This document shows, piece by piece, positions 1 to 12,900 of a stretch of 64,000 nucleotides of DNA (positions are counted from its first letter, which is position 1; every line of letters starts with the position of its first letter). The translations under genes were made by a program, and so were the position numbers. This DNA comes from Dendrophyllia cribrosa. Taxonomy: Eukaryota; Cnidaria; Anthozoa; Scleractinia; Dendrophylliidae. The stretch covers positions 18,656,536-18,720,535 of the forward strand of contig JAJLRJ010000005.1 in assembly GCA_024195265.1 (NCBI GenBank), in the 5' to 3' direction. The notes under the pieces were generated by a model. That model saw only the letters and a program-made list of their open reading frames with translations. It was not told where the DNA came from and did not search any database.

Positions 1-944
1 CACTGTGTAAGGCACAGCGAAGAAATGGCTTCAAAAACAATACTCTCAAGTCAGACATTGAAAAGACATCAATAGGAAGGCCTACAATGGCATTTATAGA
101 CACCTTAAATATCAGGCAGAAATCACTTGAAGATATCTTATTGTTGATGTTGAATGGGAAGGGTTGGAAGGAGCTCATAGGTGGTGTTCAACCAAAAGGC
201 CATCTATGATTGATTGATTGATTGAAGGTGCTGCACCTTGGGAGACAGTCACACAGAACCAGGAGCTTGGCATGGTGCAGTAGTCCAGGAAGCCACATAT
301 ACAAACATCCTAATGCAACCAAGTCTGCAGCATGTAAAGCTCAAGCAAACAGTATCTCCAGTATATATCAAGATCCTTCTGTTCTGTTGTCCTACCCTCA
401 TTTCCACTTATTCTTCTGGGCTCAGGTTGGCTTCAGTGGTTAGCTTCAAACCCTTACAGTCCACCACTCAGTTGTGAAGATAGTCATCTTCTTAACAGAA
501 GAATGCACAACAACCATTAACAGGAAAGAGTTGGATATCTACAGTGAAAAGTGCAGACAACATTTTGTCACGTGTTCAAGAAAGTGGTTGTTCTCTAACT
601 GTCTAGTGCATGGCTTTTCAAAGCAAGATAATATTTATAATGGATTAGTCTCAACTCTAAACTTTGTTTTTTAGCTTATCACTGTGGATTCTTACAAATC
701 TGTCCCAAATTTTGATTTCACATGACCTCAAACAAACTTTAAACTGTGAATGCACAGTTAAAGAGAAATAGAAATCTTGGTCCAATATTTTAGTTTCAAA
801 TTCCACAAAGTTGTAAGTTTTATTTCCTTGTCTTGAGTAGTTTTTCCCCATTAGGGAGGATTCCCAACATAAAATTAATATGCAGCCACTGGTTATTAGC
901 AATCCAATTTATGATTTCCATCATTTCTGTTTGATTCCCTGTAG
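1..944. other. Intronic sequence with a (TGAT)n tail; no exon recognised
   Basis: Probably a C2CD3 intron. The first 200 bases contain a short open stretch ending in EGAHRWCSTKRPSMID on the + strand, directly followed by a (TGAT)n run at about 205-226. A coding remnant followed by a short tandem tail is the usual look of the 3' end of a non-LTR retroelement that ends in a microsatellite, but this piece is too short to classify. Nothing convincing is seen between 230 and 944. Confidence 0.3.
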
Positions 945-3900
945 AAATACACCTCCTGGTAAACTTTTCAAAGCCATTCTCACCTCACATGATACTGATG
1001 GCAGACCTGCAGTGCCTGGTGAAGATGAGAGTTCATTGATTGAATCAGTATTTTTACATAACAACAAGGCTGTGGATTTAGTGCTTGGTGAAGAAAACAT
1101 GCATTACATGATGCAATCTCCTGAGTCGTCCCCTGAGAGTAGTATTGTTAGTGAGCTTGGAGATCCACTCCATGATGAGTCATTATTGACAGATTTGTTT
1201 TACACTACACCGGTATGTGTATTTACAGTAAATTTCTTTACTGGAATAGGAGGAGAAACATGTTTTTTCACATCTTACTTAACATCTTACTTATTAATAA
1301 ACAATTCTGTTCCACATCCTTAGCTGTTTTGGGCTGCAATTCTCTACAAGAGAGCTTTTTAACTATCTACACGTTTTATTAGAAATATTCAGAGCGGGTC
1401 CAAATTCACAAAACATTTCTGGGTGCAGGAAGGATCAGACCCCCCTAGGTGGATAGGTTTTCATGTCACCTGATCCCTGCTCCCAATCTTAATACGAAGA
1501 GGTGCCCCTCGCACTGGCCCAGTGTGGACCATCTCATGTACAAGTATTTTTACAATGAAGCTGAGAGAAAACAGTTGTAATAGTACAGACAGTCATATGA
1601 CATCTCTGTGCACACCATTCACTGCCTATGTAGTGCACAATACTTCCCTTTCAAGTTTATTTCACTATTTCTAAACAGTTGACATCATATTGTTGTCTAT
1701 AAGAATACAATACAATGGCTAACTATCAGCTGTTTGTGAATTTACAGGCAATGCAGTCAGATGCAGACTCAGATCACACAGTCAGCACTGATGATAATGA
1801 TGATGATGAGCAAACTATAACACATGCCTGTACTTCACAAGGAAAAAAGGTAACTTGAATTATCCTATGCTTTAAATTTGGAGATCAAATTTTAGGATAA
1901 AGTATAGTTATAAATGCATGTGAAGGCCCTGTCAATCTCTCCGTTTTGAAGTTAGATGCCTTTGATGGAATATTTTACTATTATTTCCCTTGTCAGTTGT
2001 GACCAGAGGTTTTAGATATTCCACATTTTAGTGATTCATTTTATTTCATGTATTTCTGCTATGTACTAGATATCCAGGAAGGCTAAACAAAAGCACCATT
2101 CTCCACAGACAATCCACAGCAAAGATCCTGTAAAGATGAACAGGGTGTCATCTAGTGTGGGATACATTGATCCCAAACAAAGCAGCACTGATGACACTAC
2201 TGATGCAGATCATAGAGGTACGTTATATGTTCTTGTTTAGTGCTCCTTAGATTTGTTGGAGAGGGTGTGGGGTTTTCAGCAAATTAAATTGCAACCTACA
2301 AGGTTAACAGTGCAATTGTGTTCTAAAAATTATTCTGCTAGTGAGATGTGGTTTACCTTTTAACGTATGAATATGTGAAGCGTAATGAAAGAGTTATCAC
2401 AGATGGTCACAAATTCACTCCTTCAGCTTTTAAACGTTCCTTGGTAATTCTGCTGACCAGTTCATAAGGCTTTCTTGGCAAATGCAAAGGAATATAGTGT
2501 AGAGAATAGTCGACCGCTGAAAAAGTGGACATTATGAAAGCATTGCTCTGATGTTTTGCATTTGGAGTCCTCATATGTCTGCGATCTGCAGACCTAAAAT
2601 GGAATCTTCAACAGAGACACACATTTTAACACATACATGTATCTATGTTGAAATAATAAAATTTAACCTTCATTAGTTACTTATTCAAAAAGGTCTTGTG
2701 GCTAAATACGAGTTTTTCTCGTATGCTAATTTCCTCTTTCCACAAAAGCGCAATTGTTTTAATTCCAAAGGGACACGCTTTTGAAAGAATGTTTTTGAAG
2801 CTGTTCAAAAAACTCGTAGCACGTGTATTATCAGGTTTAAAAATTCTCGGCTTCGCCTCGAGTTTTTAAACCTGATAATACACTGCTGCTCGTTTTTTAA
2901 ACAGTACTTAAGTAATGGTCCTAGTAAGAAGTAGGCAACTTAATGGCATGGATTGCAGAAAGGTGTTAATGTGGTATTGTTGACACCATGCATTGGCTAA
3001 AACGTGAAAATCTACCATAACTTAACCAGGTAGTGCATTTATTTCTCTCTAGTTTACTAATTGATTCCCTTTTAGAGAAAACTATTCTGAGTTTTAATGC
3101 AACCATATTTGTTCCATTCTGCAGGTCAACACAGTCCAAACAAAACTTCTGCTGATTCATTTCCATCAACAAGAAACAGCAGGGAATCTAGTCCAAACCC
3201 TCTTGAATTCATTGAAAACCTTGGTCCTGAGAAACTGACAGCTCTGGGAAGAGTTGATGCTGCTCGCGTCATGGTGGATAGTCTTGGAATCAATGTAGAA
3301 AACATCAAGCCAGGGTAATGTTATGGTATTTATTACATATGTCTTCATGTCCCTTGGCTTTGTGTGGGACTTTGAAGCTGTAGGATATTGTTGTGGCATT
3401 AATTTTCAGGTCTGGAAAATCCTGGAATTTTGTCAGTAAAATAATGCCTGTAATTTATGGTGGTGGATATTTACCACCACTACCCACCTCCACTTTGGTG
3501 AATAGTTGTTAAATATACATCAGTGGCCCTATTTGCAACAGACACATAGTTGCTGTAGTAACTGCGTTTAAGTTAACAGGTTTCACAATCATTTTTGTTC
3601 AGGACATACTTTGTGGAGTACAGCTTCCCCACTTCAACACCAGCACAAACTCAAGAGGAAGACATATCTATGGCAACAGAATTAACCAGAATTGCTTCCA
3701 AAAAGCTTCAAGATGGAGGTGAGATCTCGGTGTTTTCCCAGTGGTAAGTTTAGTAACTAGTCCAGGTTCTTTACAGGTGTAGTTAATACCTTTTTAATCA
3801 CTGCTGACTTATAAGGTGTAAAAATGTGGCATATGTGCTAAGCAGTGCATTTGTTTGATTGTTTACGGATGCAATAGCAAACATTCCAACTTACATGTAT

Positions 3901-3956
3901 GGCATCAGGTCAGTCACTGACCTCTGCTAAAAGGAAAAGTAAAACACAAGCGATAC
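945..3956 (+). CDS. C2CD3: C2CD3 exons 1-6 (acidic/Ser-rich linker into a C2 domain)
   Basis: Exons 945-1212, 1748-1849 (34 codons with an Asp-rich run), 2070-2217, 3125-3314, 3603-3718 and 3909-3956. The first three are Ser/Asp-rich and look disordered. Exon 4 contains [19 protein letters not shown], a helix preceding the strand region YFVEYSFPT in exon 5, which resembles the start of a C2 fold. Exon 6 has only 48 nt, is Lys-rich and phase 1-1, so it could be skipped without shifting the frame; it is the least certain exon of the group. Confidence 0.75.
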
Positions 3957-6900
3957 GTAAGTACCCCACAAGACTGAAGCTGAACCTGCTTTCTGTAGCA
4001 TGTAGGAACTAAGAGAAGTGGTAACTCCTTCTGGATGGGATGCTAGTCCATTGCAAGGTTTCTTCCAGTACTCATTTATTCACCTGGATGGAGTACAATA
4101 CAACGCAATGCAATACAATGCAATGCAATACAACATGTACAATACATACAATACGTACCATACGTACGATACGTACAATACGTACAATACAATACGTGAT
4201 ATGTAAGATACGTACAATACAATATGTATGATACGTGCAATACAATACGTATGATACGTACAATACAATACGTATGATACGTGCAATACAATACGTATGA
4301 TACGTACAATACAATACGTATGATACGTACAATACAATACGTATGATACGTACAATACAATACGTATGATACGTACAATACGTACTTACAATACGTATGA
4401 TACGTACGATACGTTAGTTTATGAGTTCATCAATCTTGGAGATTGGATAAAGACAATGCGAAGCAAAGTACTTGTCTGAGGAAACAACGTGATGGCAGAA
4501 AGCGGGCCTAGAAACACTGACCTTAATTCATATCTGATTACAATGCGCTACAACCTCGTCATCACGGCCTTCTCCGCCGTCAATTGGCAGGGTAGGCAGA
4601 GAAACCCTTGGACAAGGCTCATTCAAGACTCATGGAGTGTTTTGTCGTGTGACACATTAACCGCATTCAAACGAGAGAATTTTGCCAAAGCTAAGGTTGT
4701 CATTTTGACTGTTTAAAGTTTAATATATTGCAAATACACTGTCGATTTACCAAACATTTAAAAAGTTTACCGAAAAAGTTCTAAGCGTTTAAAAACTGTG
4801 AACTGCAGAATTGTCGGCGCAAAGAGTTGGTCAGTTTTCAACGGAAAAAGCTCATCATTTTGAGAAAATTAAAAGATAATAATGTCAACTAATTTTTTTT
4901 ATACATCCGTTGGCAGCATTCCAGGCATTTCTCCACTTGCCATTTTAAACACAGAGAAGACCTTGGGGATTATCCACTTGACAACTGCTCCTCTGCAAAC
5001 CTCTGACAATATGTCTGTCTGATTGGTTTTTCCTGTTGGTAGTGGTGTTAATAGATCAATATTGCTGTTTCTTTTTTAGTGGTGTTATTCAACCATCGTT
5101 CAATGTTCCCTGCATTGTTTAACTCCACTGTGATAGACTACTGGTGGAGGCGACCCTTGACTTTCAGACTTTACTTCAGAGAATCAGGGCAGAGAGTGGT
5201 AAGTGCATGTGACAGAATTTATAGTACCAGGCACATGTTTTGCTTACTTTATTGTTATCATGTTCTTATTTACAGCAATTTTAGCTCCCAGAGTCAATTA
5301 TGGAGACATGAAGTGTAATTCTAACTTTTGAGTCTGTGGATGAAATCCTATGGTGTGACCATTCAAATGAAACCTCTTCAGCAGTACTTTTGCATCGTGC
5401 CATTTGTTTTTTAATATTTTACAAAATGAATTTTGGAATTTTTTTTGAATTTTGATGTTTGGCACTCTTGGGAGTGAAAAGGTTAAAACCAAAACCAAAG
5501 TAATGACTCTGGCTGATCATAACAAACACAGACAATCCAATGAAACAATCAGCGCTCAATTAAGCAAATACATGTAGTTGGCGCCAAGTGTGGGAAAACA
5601 TGTGCTAGCAAGTCACAATTTTGGTTCTATTTGGGTGAGAAAGTGGCAAAACCAAAGCAATCACAAAATTACCTTCAATACTCAATTGAAAACCGCTCAA
5701 AAATAGCAATAGTGCTAATTAAATTTATGTGTTGATGATCACAATATTAAACCACCAACAAAAGCAAGGAATTGATTTCTATAATATAACATGATGTCCT
5801 ATAACACTTTCAGAATTAGTTGAATTAGTTTTAATTAGCAGTATACCAAATAAGGACTGTTCATTGTTGCCTGAGTGGGGACTCATCACCACTCCTGCTC
5901 TAATGCCTTATGTGTAAGAAATTTTTTATTTTTTTTTTGTGTAGCCTGCTGTTGTCGGAATAGCAACCTTTCCCCTCAAGACAGTGCTTCAATCTGACAC
6001 TCTTACCTCCTCTGCATCTCTGCAAATCAAACACTCCAAACACGATGAATCTAGTAGCTCATCCTCGGTGCATCACCTATCAGCCTCAGATGATCGTCAA
6101 TGTGCCAGTGGTTCATATGGACCCCTTCTGGTTAGTTCACTGATATAGTGACAAATTTCACTGACATTATAGACCAACAGAACCATCATTGCTTAATCGT
6201 TTCACACCATTCCTCCTTAACCTTCACTGGCTATCAAGCGAATAGAACAGCATAATTATACAGCTGTATATTAATTTAAGATTCTGTTGGTCACCTTTTA
6301 AGCACTTAACAGGTTAGCGCCATGTGCAATATCACAGATCGTTTTATTAACTATGTATCATCCTTCAAGAGATCTTCAATCTCTTCCTGTATAATTATAC
6401 ATGAAATTAATTTTCTTTATTATCCTGTTTGTAGGTGAAAGTTGAATTGATGACAGATGGAAAGCAGCTCCATGTAAAATCAAGCAGACACAGGAAGCCT
6501 CCTCTTCCAACAACACCCACCAAGACAACTGACCGCGTACAAGTTGCAAAACCTGCTCAACTAGTTGGTCAGGTTTTTAGTGGAGCATCTCATGGGACAA
6601 CTTCTGCTGTCAGCCTGTCAGACAAGTTACCTAGTAGGATAACTCACAAATTTGATGTTACTAGTGGTCATGATCATGACAGAGATCCTTTTACACTATA
6701 CATGCTACTGTGGATACCAGACGGCAAGGATCTTATCCAGCATGGTTACTGTGGTAACAAAGGACTTGTCACTAAGAACAACCTTTATTTAGTGTGTCGC
6801 ATGTTCTGGTGTGATGAGGTGTCTAAGTCAAAAGTTTGTTGGGGGTCAACAGATCCACCATTTGGCTTTAAGCAGGTTAGGTACAACTTATTATATCTAT

Positions 6901-9900
6901 GGAATATAGAATAATTATTAGGATTCACGAGAAAGATGAAATTTAACTGGAATCGATCCTTTTGTACCCATGGTGGATGCTTTAGCCACTGAGCTACGAG
7001 AGACTTGTTGCGAGCTAGGTCATATACTAGGTTCATTATGACCGGTGAATGAAAGATCAACGGTTCAATTCCTGTCAGGGACTCAGATTTTTTTCTTTTT
7101 TTCGTCTTATAATAATGTAGGTTGCCCCAGTGCTTCTAACCTCGTCTCTGCTGCAGCGAGTCTGCAATAACTTTATGGTGATTGAGGTTTGGAACAGAGT
7201 TGGTTCTCATGACCATGGAGAACAGGTACAGTTTTTGTAAACTGTTCATTTTGTGTAGTTGTTTCTGTCATGCGAAAAGTATTGGCAATACTTCACTTGT
7301 AACTTACACAGACTGTAATGTGACAATGTTTTTTTTTAAATTGGTGTTCACTTGATGTGTACTTAATTGACCCAGAGAATTTTCAAAGTACTGCTAATTA
7401 CTACTTCATTGTTGTTGATGCTAACTTGTTTTCCAAACATCATAATAAAAATCATTTTGAAAAGTTGAAGTTCTTGATGGGGGAAGGGGGAGGGGGATGG
7501 GGACTAATGAATGCAGTGTAGTACCACTCAAAACATGGCTAAAACTAACACAAACTAAACAAAGAGGATTGTTCTCATCACTGCACCAGCCCCTCTCAGC
7601 AATCTCCTGGCTGAGTTTGTTAGTGGTGAAGCTCCTTTACATCCTCATAGGCCAGGTAATTGTGTGCCCTAAATGTTTTCATTCCTGATATTGATAGAGT
7701 GATAACAATTTGTACAGTCATTGAAACCGTGTTGTGTTACATGCAATCTCAAGAACTTATTAATTATTCTGTTATTATTAACCTTTCTTTAACTGCATGG
7801 TCACTAGCTAAAGAGAATTATTTATGTTGTCATTAACCTGGCTGCATGATGGCTATCTGAGCAAGTTCATTATGTCTCTTTAGCTGGTAGGACTTGTGAA
7901 GTTGCCACTGCACCAACTGTACTTGTCATACAGGGACCCCAAGATTACTAAAACACTACTCAAATCAAAGGTAACTGAACTATTCAGTCATTCAGTAGAG
8001 TTAACATGAGCACCTCATGTTTAGAATGTTATTGTAAATATTATTCCAGAAACCTAGTTTGGTTATTTAACATGTACTATTCTGCTCCAAACATTCGCAA
8101 ACTATTTGCATAGTTTGATATCATTCCCTTCTCAGTGTGACGTGAATGGATACTTTAAGGTATTCAGTAAAGCATAAAACACAAGCCTTTGTTACCTGCA
8201 GTAGTTAAATATAAGCAAAACTTTATACAGCAATGACACAATAATGTAATTCACAATCTGCAGTGATTTGCTAAAAGACAAGCCAGTGATCCGCGATGAT
8301 CAGCTTGGATAAAATGTGAAACGCAACCCAGGTCACATACTGTCAGGATGCAGACCTTTGACCACATTGATCCATGTTTAATTCTTCCTAAATTACATAT
8401 AGCCACATTTAAAATACCATTTAGTCACTAATACAACAGGAATAATTATATCCTTTGTTGTTTTAGTATCCTGTTGTAGCTGTCGACGAGTGGTGTACTG
8501 TTACCAACCCATTTACTCACATCCAGCATGGTCACCTCAGGGTCCTTTTAGCCATGGGCTTAGAGGAGCAGGTAGTTACGTGTTCCTTAATATAGCGTGG
8601 ATGAGTTGTGGTTAACACCTTGCCACAGTTCAGATGTTGGCATCATTGGGCAGTGATGTTAACACCTTGCCTCAGTTCAGATGTTGGCATCATTGGGCAG
8701 TGATGTTAGCACCTTGCCTCAGTTCAGATGTTGGCATCATTGGTTAGTGATGTTAACACCTTGTCTCAGTTCAGATGTTGGCATAATTGGGCGTTGATGT
8801 TAACACCTTGTCTCAGTTCAGATGTTGGCATCATTGGGCGGTGATGTTAACACCTTGTCTCAGTTCAGATGTTGGCATAATTGGGCATTGATGTTAGCAC
8901 CTTGCGTCAGTTCAGATGTTGTAATAATTGGGCGGCGATGTTAACACTTTGCCTCAGTTCAGATGTTGGCATCATTGGGCAGTGATGTTAAGCCATCAGA
9001 CACTAAAACTAGTAGGGGACATTAAAGATTACCCACATCACTATTTGAAAACAGCAGTGGACTATGTAGTCCTCAATGTCTGACCTTTTCATCATGAAGG
9101 GGGCAGGGGTAGGCATGCAGTAATGGGTTTGCAGCAATTGGCACAAACTGTCATGGTGTCCTGCTCTGGCAAAGCTGATAAAATATAACTATTAAATCCA
9201 ATGAGGCAGTTACACAACAGTATGTCTTATCTATCTTTTTCCCTTCATCTTACAGCAATACTTTTTTTCTTTTTATCAATGTATCAGATTGCAGCAATAC
9301 TGACAATGAAATGTGGAGGAGATGTTTCAGTTGGGATGGAGTCACGCCCAGATCACCATCTTGATACTCATAGGTTCTGGATGATGTTTTAATATATTAT
9401 TGTTAAACACCAGATCCAATGTGAGATCCTGTGTGTCCAATGTGTCTGTCTCAATCAACAACAATTCTCCTTATCTCAATATTACAATGTCTCAACTAGT
9501 TTGTTCTGAAAACTTAGTACAAGATATATGTCAAGTCTGTGCAGGATTTAAAGTTAGCACTCGCCCACATGCCAATGCGAGTATAAATGTATTCTGAAAG
9601 TACAATTCGTATAGCACTCACCCAATTTGACGAGTAGCATTTTTAATTTCAAGTTATGGGCAAGGGAAAACTAGTCTGGGGAGTGCATTATGCAAGTTAC
9701 TCACCTGACTGGCAAGTTTCCACCCCTGCATACTATGTCTCATGGTAATTAGTTGAGACAGTTTTTTTTAGCAAAGTTACTTTGCTGTGTGGTGCTGAAT
9801 GATAAGTATTAACAAATCACACATCCTGGGAAGCATTTTTATGTAGATGTTGGAAAGAGACTGCCGCATGCAAACTTAACAATATCCGACTAACATCTTG

Positions 9901-12900
9901 TTTAATATAATTTACAGTGTTAGAAATAAGGAACACAGTGAAAATGTCCATTTAACAAGAAATCAAGAATTTGGTAAGATAGTAACCTAACTAAAATCAA
10001 AATACAGCTAGCTTTGCAATTTATTTTATATTAGAACCCCGATTTAACAAAGTGTCAAAGGACTTGAAAAATGTATTCGTTATAACATGGGTTCATTATA
10101 TTGTGGTTCTTTACATATATTTTACTAGAACTGGGCTGAAGAATATCGTTAGTTATACCGGGGTCTTCGTTATAAACTAAAAGGGATTCGGGTTCGTTAT
10201 TTTGGGGTTCCACTGTATCATGTATGACTTAATCTTCATGGATTTGGTAGACAATGGAACTTGACTTTGCATGTAAGTTTACCCAGAGGCTTTATGTGCC
10301 ACTTAAGCATAAAAGAATGAGTGGTAAGTAAACCCATAGATTATGGTACTAGATAAGGTAGTCTTCAGTACAATGGATGAAGTTGGCTTGTTGTGTTTCC
10401 TTTGTAGTTGAACATCAGTTTGAGATCACAGTTGAGGACATCAGAGGATTGTCTGTATTCAGGAGCACTGTTTGGGGTGAAACTGACTGTTTTGTACAGT
10501 ATCACTTCCCATACCAAAGGCACCTACAATCGAGTGATTCAACAAGTGAAGGTTATATTTGTACATGTTTCTGAAACATTTATATAGTTTCCTAAAAGCC
10601 TTGATCACTCTTTTGAACTCATAGGTCATGTTTGAAAACAGATTTGAGTGTCCATAGCTAAAGAATTGAAGGGTTTAATAAACTTCTGGCCTAATCAGCA
10701 AATATAAAAAGACGAATTGGGGAAACATGTGTTATTATTGTCAAAAAACGTCACCCAAGAGAAATGTATAAAGAATGAGCCAGAAGTGGTCTCCATTTAT
10801 TGAGTGTTTGGACAATATAATATGGGGTGACCATCTATATATGTTTAGAATTCAGAATTCAGACCTCAAGAGAGGTCATTAACCCCTTAACTCCCAAGAG
10901 TGCCAAATATCAAAATTCAAGAAAAATCCCAAATTTCATTTTGTAAAATATCGAAAACAAGTGGTTCCATGCAAAAGTACTGGCGAAGAAGTTTCATTTG
11001 AATGGTCACACCATAGGATTTCGTTCACAGACTCAAAAGTTAGAACTACACTACATGTCTCCATAATTGACTCTGGGAGTGAAAGGGTTAATCTGATATC
11101 TGAAAGGGAATATGGCACTTGAGGACTCCGCAACCCTCACTACAGTTCTTTCATTGTGATTGGTCAGTTGAAACGGAAGCTATCAGAAATTGTTGTAAAA
11201 AGTTGTCAAAATTGTATCATACATACATATGTAAACTTTGTTTACACTCAGATTTCAGAGTAGCTTACAAAGCTAATATTTTGGAAAACAGAAAAGACAA
11301 ACTAACGTAAAATATTGTCATGATTTTGCTAAAAGTGTTTAAGTATTGTTCCACATACGAACGATAGCAAACTTCATTGTTCTGCGGCATTGGCTCATTC
11401 CCACATAGAATATCTTTGATTTCAAGAATAGAGGAGGAGCTGATGGTTAATAATTATATTTCATTATAAAAATAAAGAAAATCCATTTGCGTCAAATAAA
11501 TTTTAGGAAATGTTCGCGCTTAACCAATCAGAATAGCAGAAGACAATAGCTAATAATTTTGCTTCTTTGATGAAGTTCCCCAAATACAATTTCTTTTAAA
11601 AATTGTATGTTGTGCGATTGGGTCTCAAATTACTTGAAACCTTAAAAAAATTAGACAAAATGCACCTTGAACCTTAACTTTTTAGCGGTTTTTGAGTTTA
11701 GGCCAATGAGATCACTAGTTGTAACAATGAAACATCTTGACATTCCATCGTGCTTGACATTCCATTGCCGTTCAGCGCTATCCTTCTTATGCGGATCATT
11801 ACTTAAAAAAGTAGCTTATGGTAACCTAATAATATATTGTTTTTCTTTATAAGCAATCCCCAACCTTCAGCCCTACCGTACTCCTACTACCCTGTGTGTA
11901 CCTGATCCAGCATTCCATGATGTGGCAAGACATGCATTCAAGCTTCCTCAAGGCTTCCCAGTCCAGAAGCACTTACTAGCAGCATTCACTGGTTCATGGG
12001 TGGCCGCTCCTTCTGTCCCATGGTCGGGTGGAGTTCCTTTTGAACTGTGGAGACGATACTACTACCCAAACATAAGGGATCAGATGGTGGCTAAGGTAGG
12101 AATAAGTTGCCGTCTAACCACAAGACTTAATCTTATCACTCCCGAGGCTAGCCCGCATGGAAATTCAATCACAATCAGCAATTCCATTTTTCCTATACAG
12201 GCCAGTCTTCCACTTGCAAAGCTCTGTGCAATGGTGACAATGCAGAAACAAGGTGAAGCTAACATCCAGACGTTCTCCTTGCCACTGACAGTCCTTGCTG
12301 GCGATGAGATTCATAGCATGCGACAGGATAGGGTGCATGACACTGGTCTGCTTGATGTCACAGTGAAGTATCAGCAAGTCAGACCCACACAGCTTGCAGG
12401 AGGATGTACAGCCCAGAAAGAAGAAGACAACCATGTTTGTCTATCACTTGAAGTGATTCAAGCTTGTGGGCTCAAGGTAATGTTTCTTCATTTCTGTAAA
12501 TTAATGTTTTGAAATGACATGAAACAACATTGGGTTGCAAGTAGTCACACATGGTGGGTCTCATACATGAGCAACGAGACAAAGACAACAGCTCAGAAGG
12601 AGATTTTTCTCACTCCCTCTCTAATCCCTCTCTAATCCTCACATTGGTACACTTCAATTACTGAACATGATCATTCTTTTAGCCTATGTGAGACATAAAA
12701 TGTGAGCCTGATTGCAGGCTATCAGTCTATCACAACATGCAATTGTCACTTAATCCAGTTAAGGGCTCACCCCATTTAGTCAACTGCACACAGGACCCTT
12801 GCAGGTATGCTAACTTGAATACACCCTTTTTCTTAGGGTTTTAGCTTGTTATCAGTTGACTGTGTGGTCCTCTCACTTGCAGGCAGCAGCAAGTCTTCAT

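Noticed and set aside
4072..4378. Three overlapping minus-strand Tyr/Ile-rich ORFs
   Set aside because: Same effect in the smaller 23-bp array; no coding signal.
6945..7003. tRNA gene on the minus strand
   Set aside because: A and B boxes are present but no full cloverleaf can be drawn; treated as a SINE-like fragment.
7564..7652. Exon-like segment ([18 protein letters not shown]...) between C2CD3 exons 10 and 11
   Set aside because: Ends in phase 1 whereas exon 11 starts in phase 0, and the family sequence runs directly from exon 10 to exon 11.
10240..10331. Exon-like segment (AG|ACAATGGAACTTG ... ATGAGTG|GTAAG) before C2CD3 exon 15
   Set aside because: Needs a phase-0 upstream exon; after exons 13 or 14 it gives an immediate stop. 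The 9918-9973 exon fits instead.
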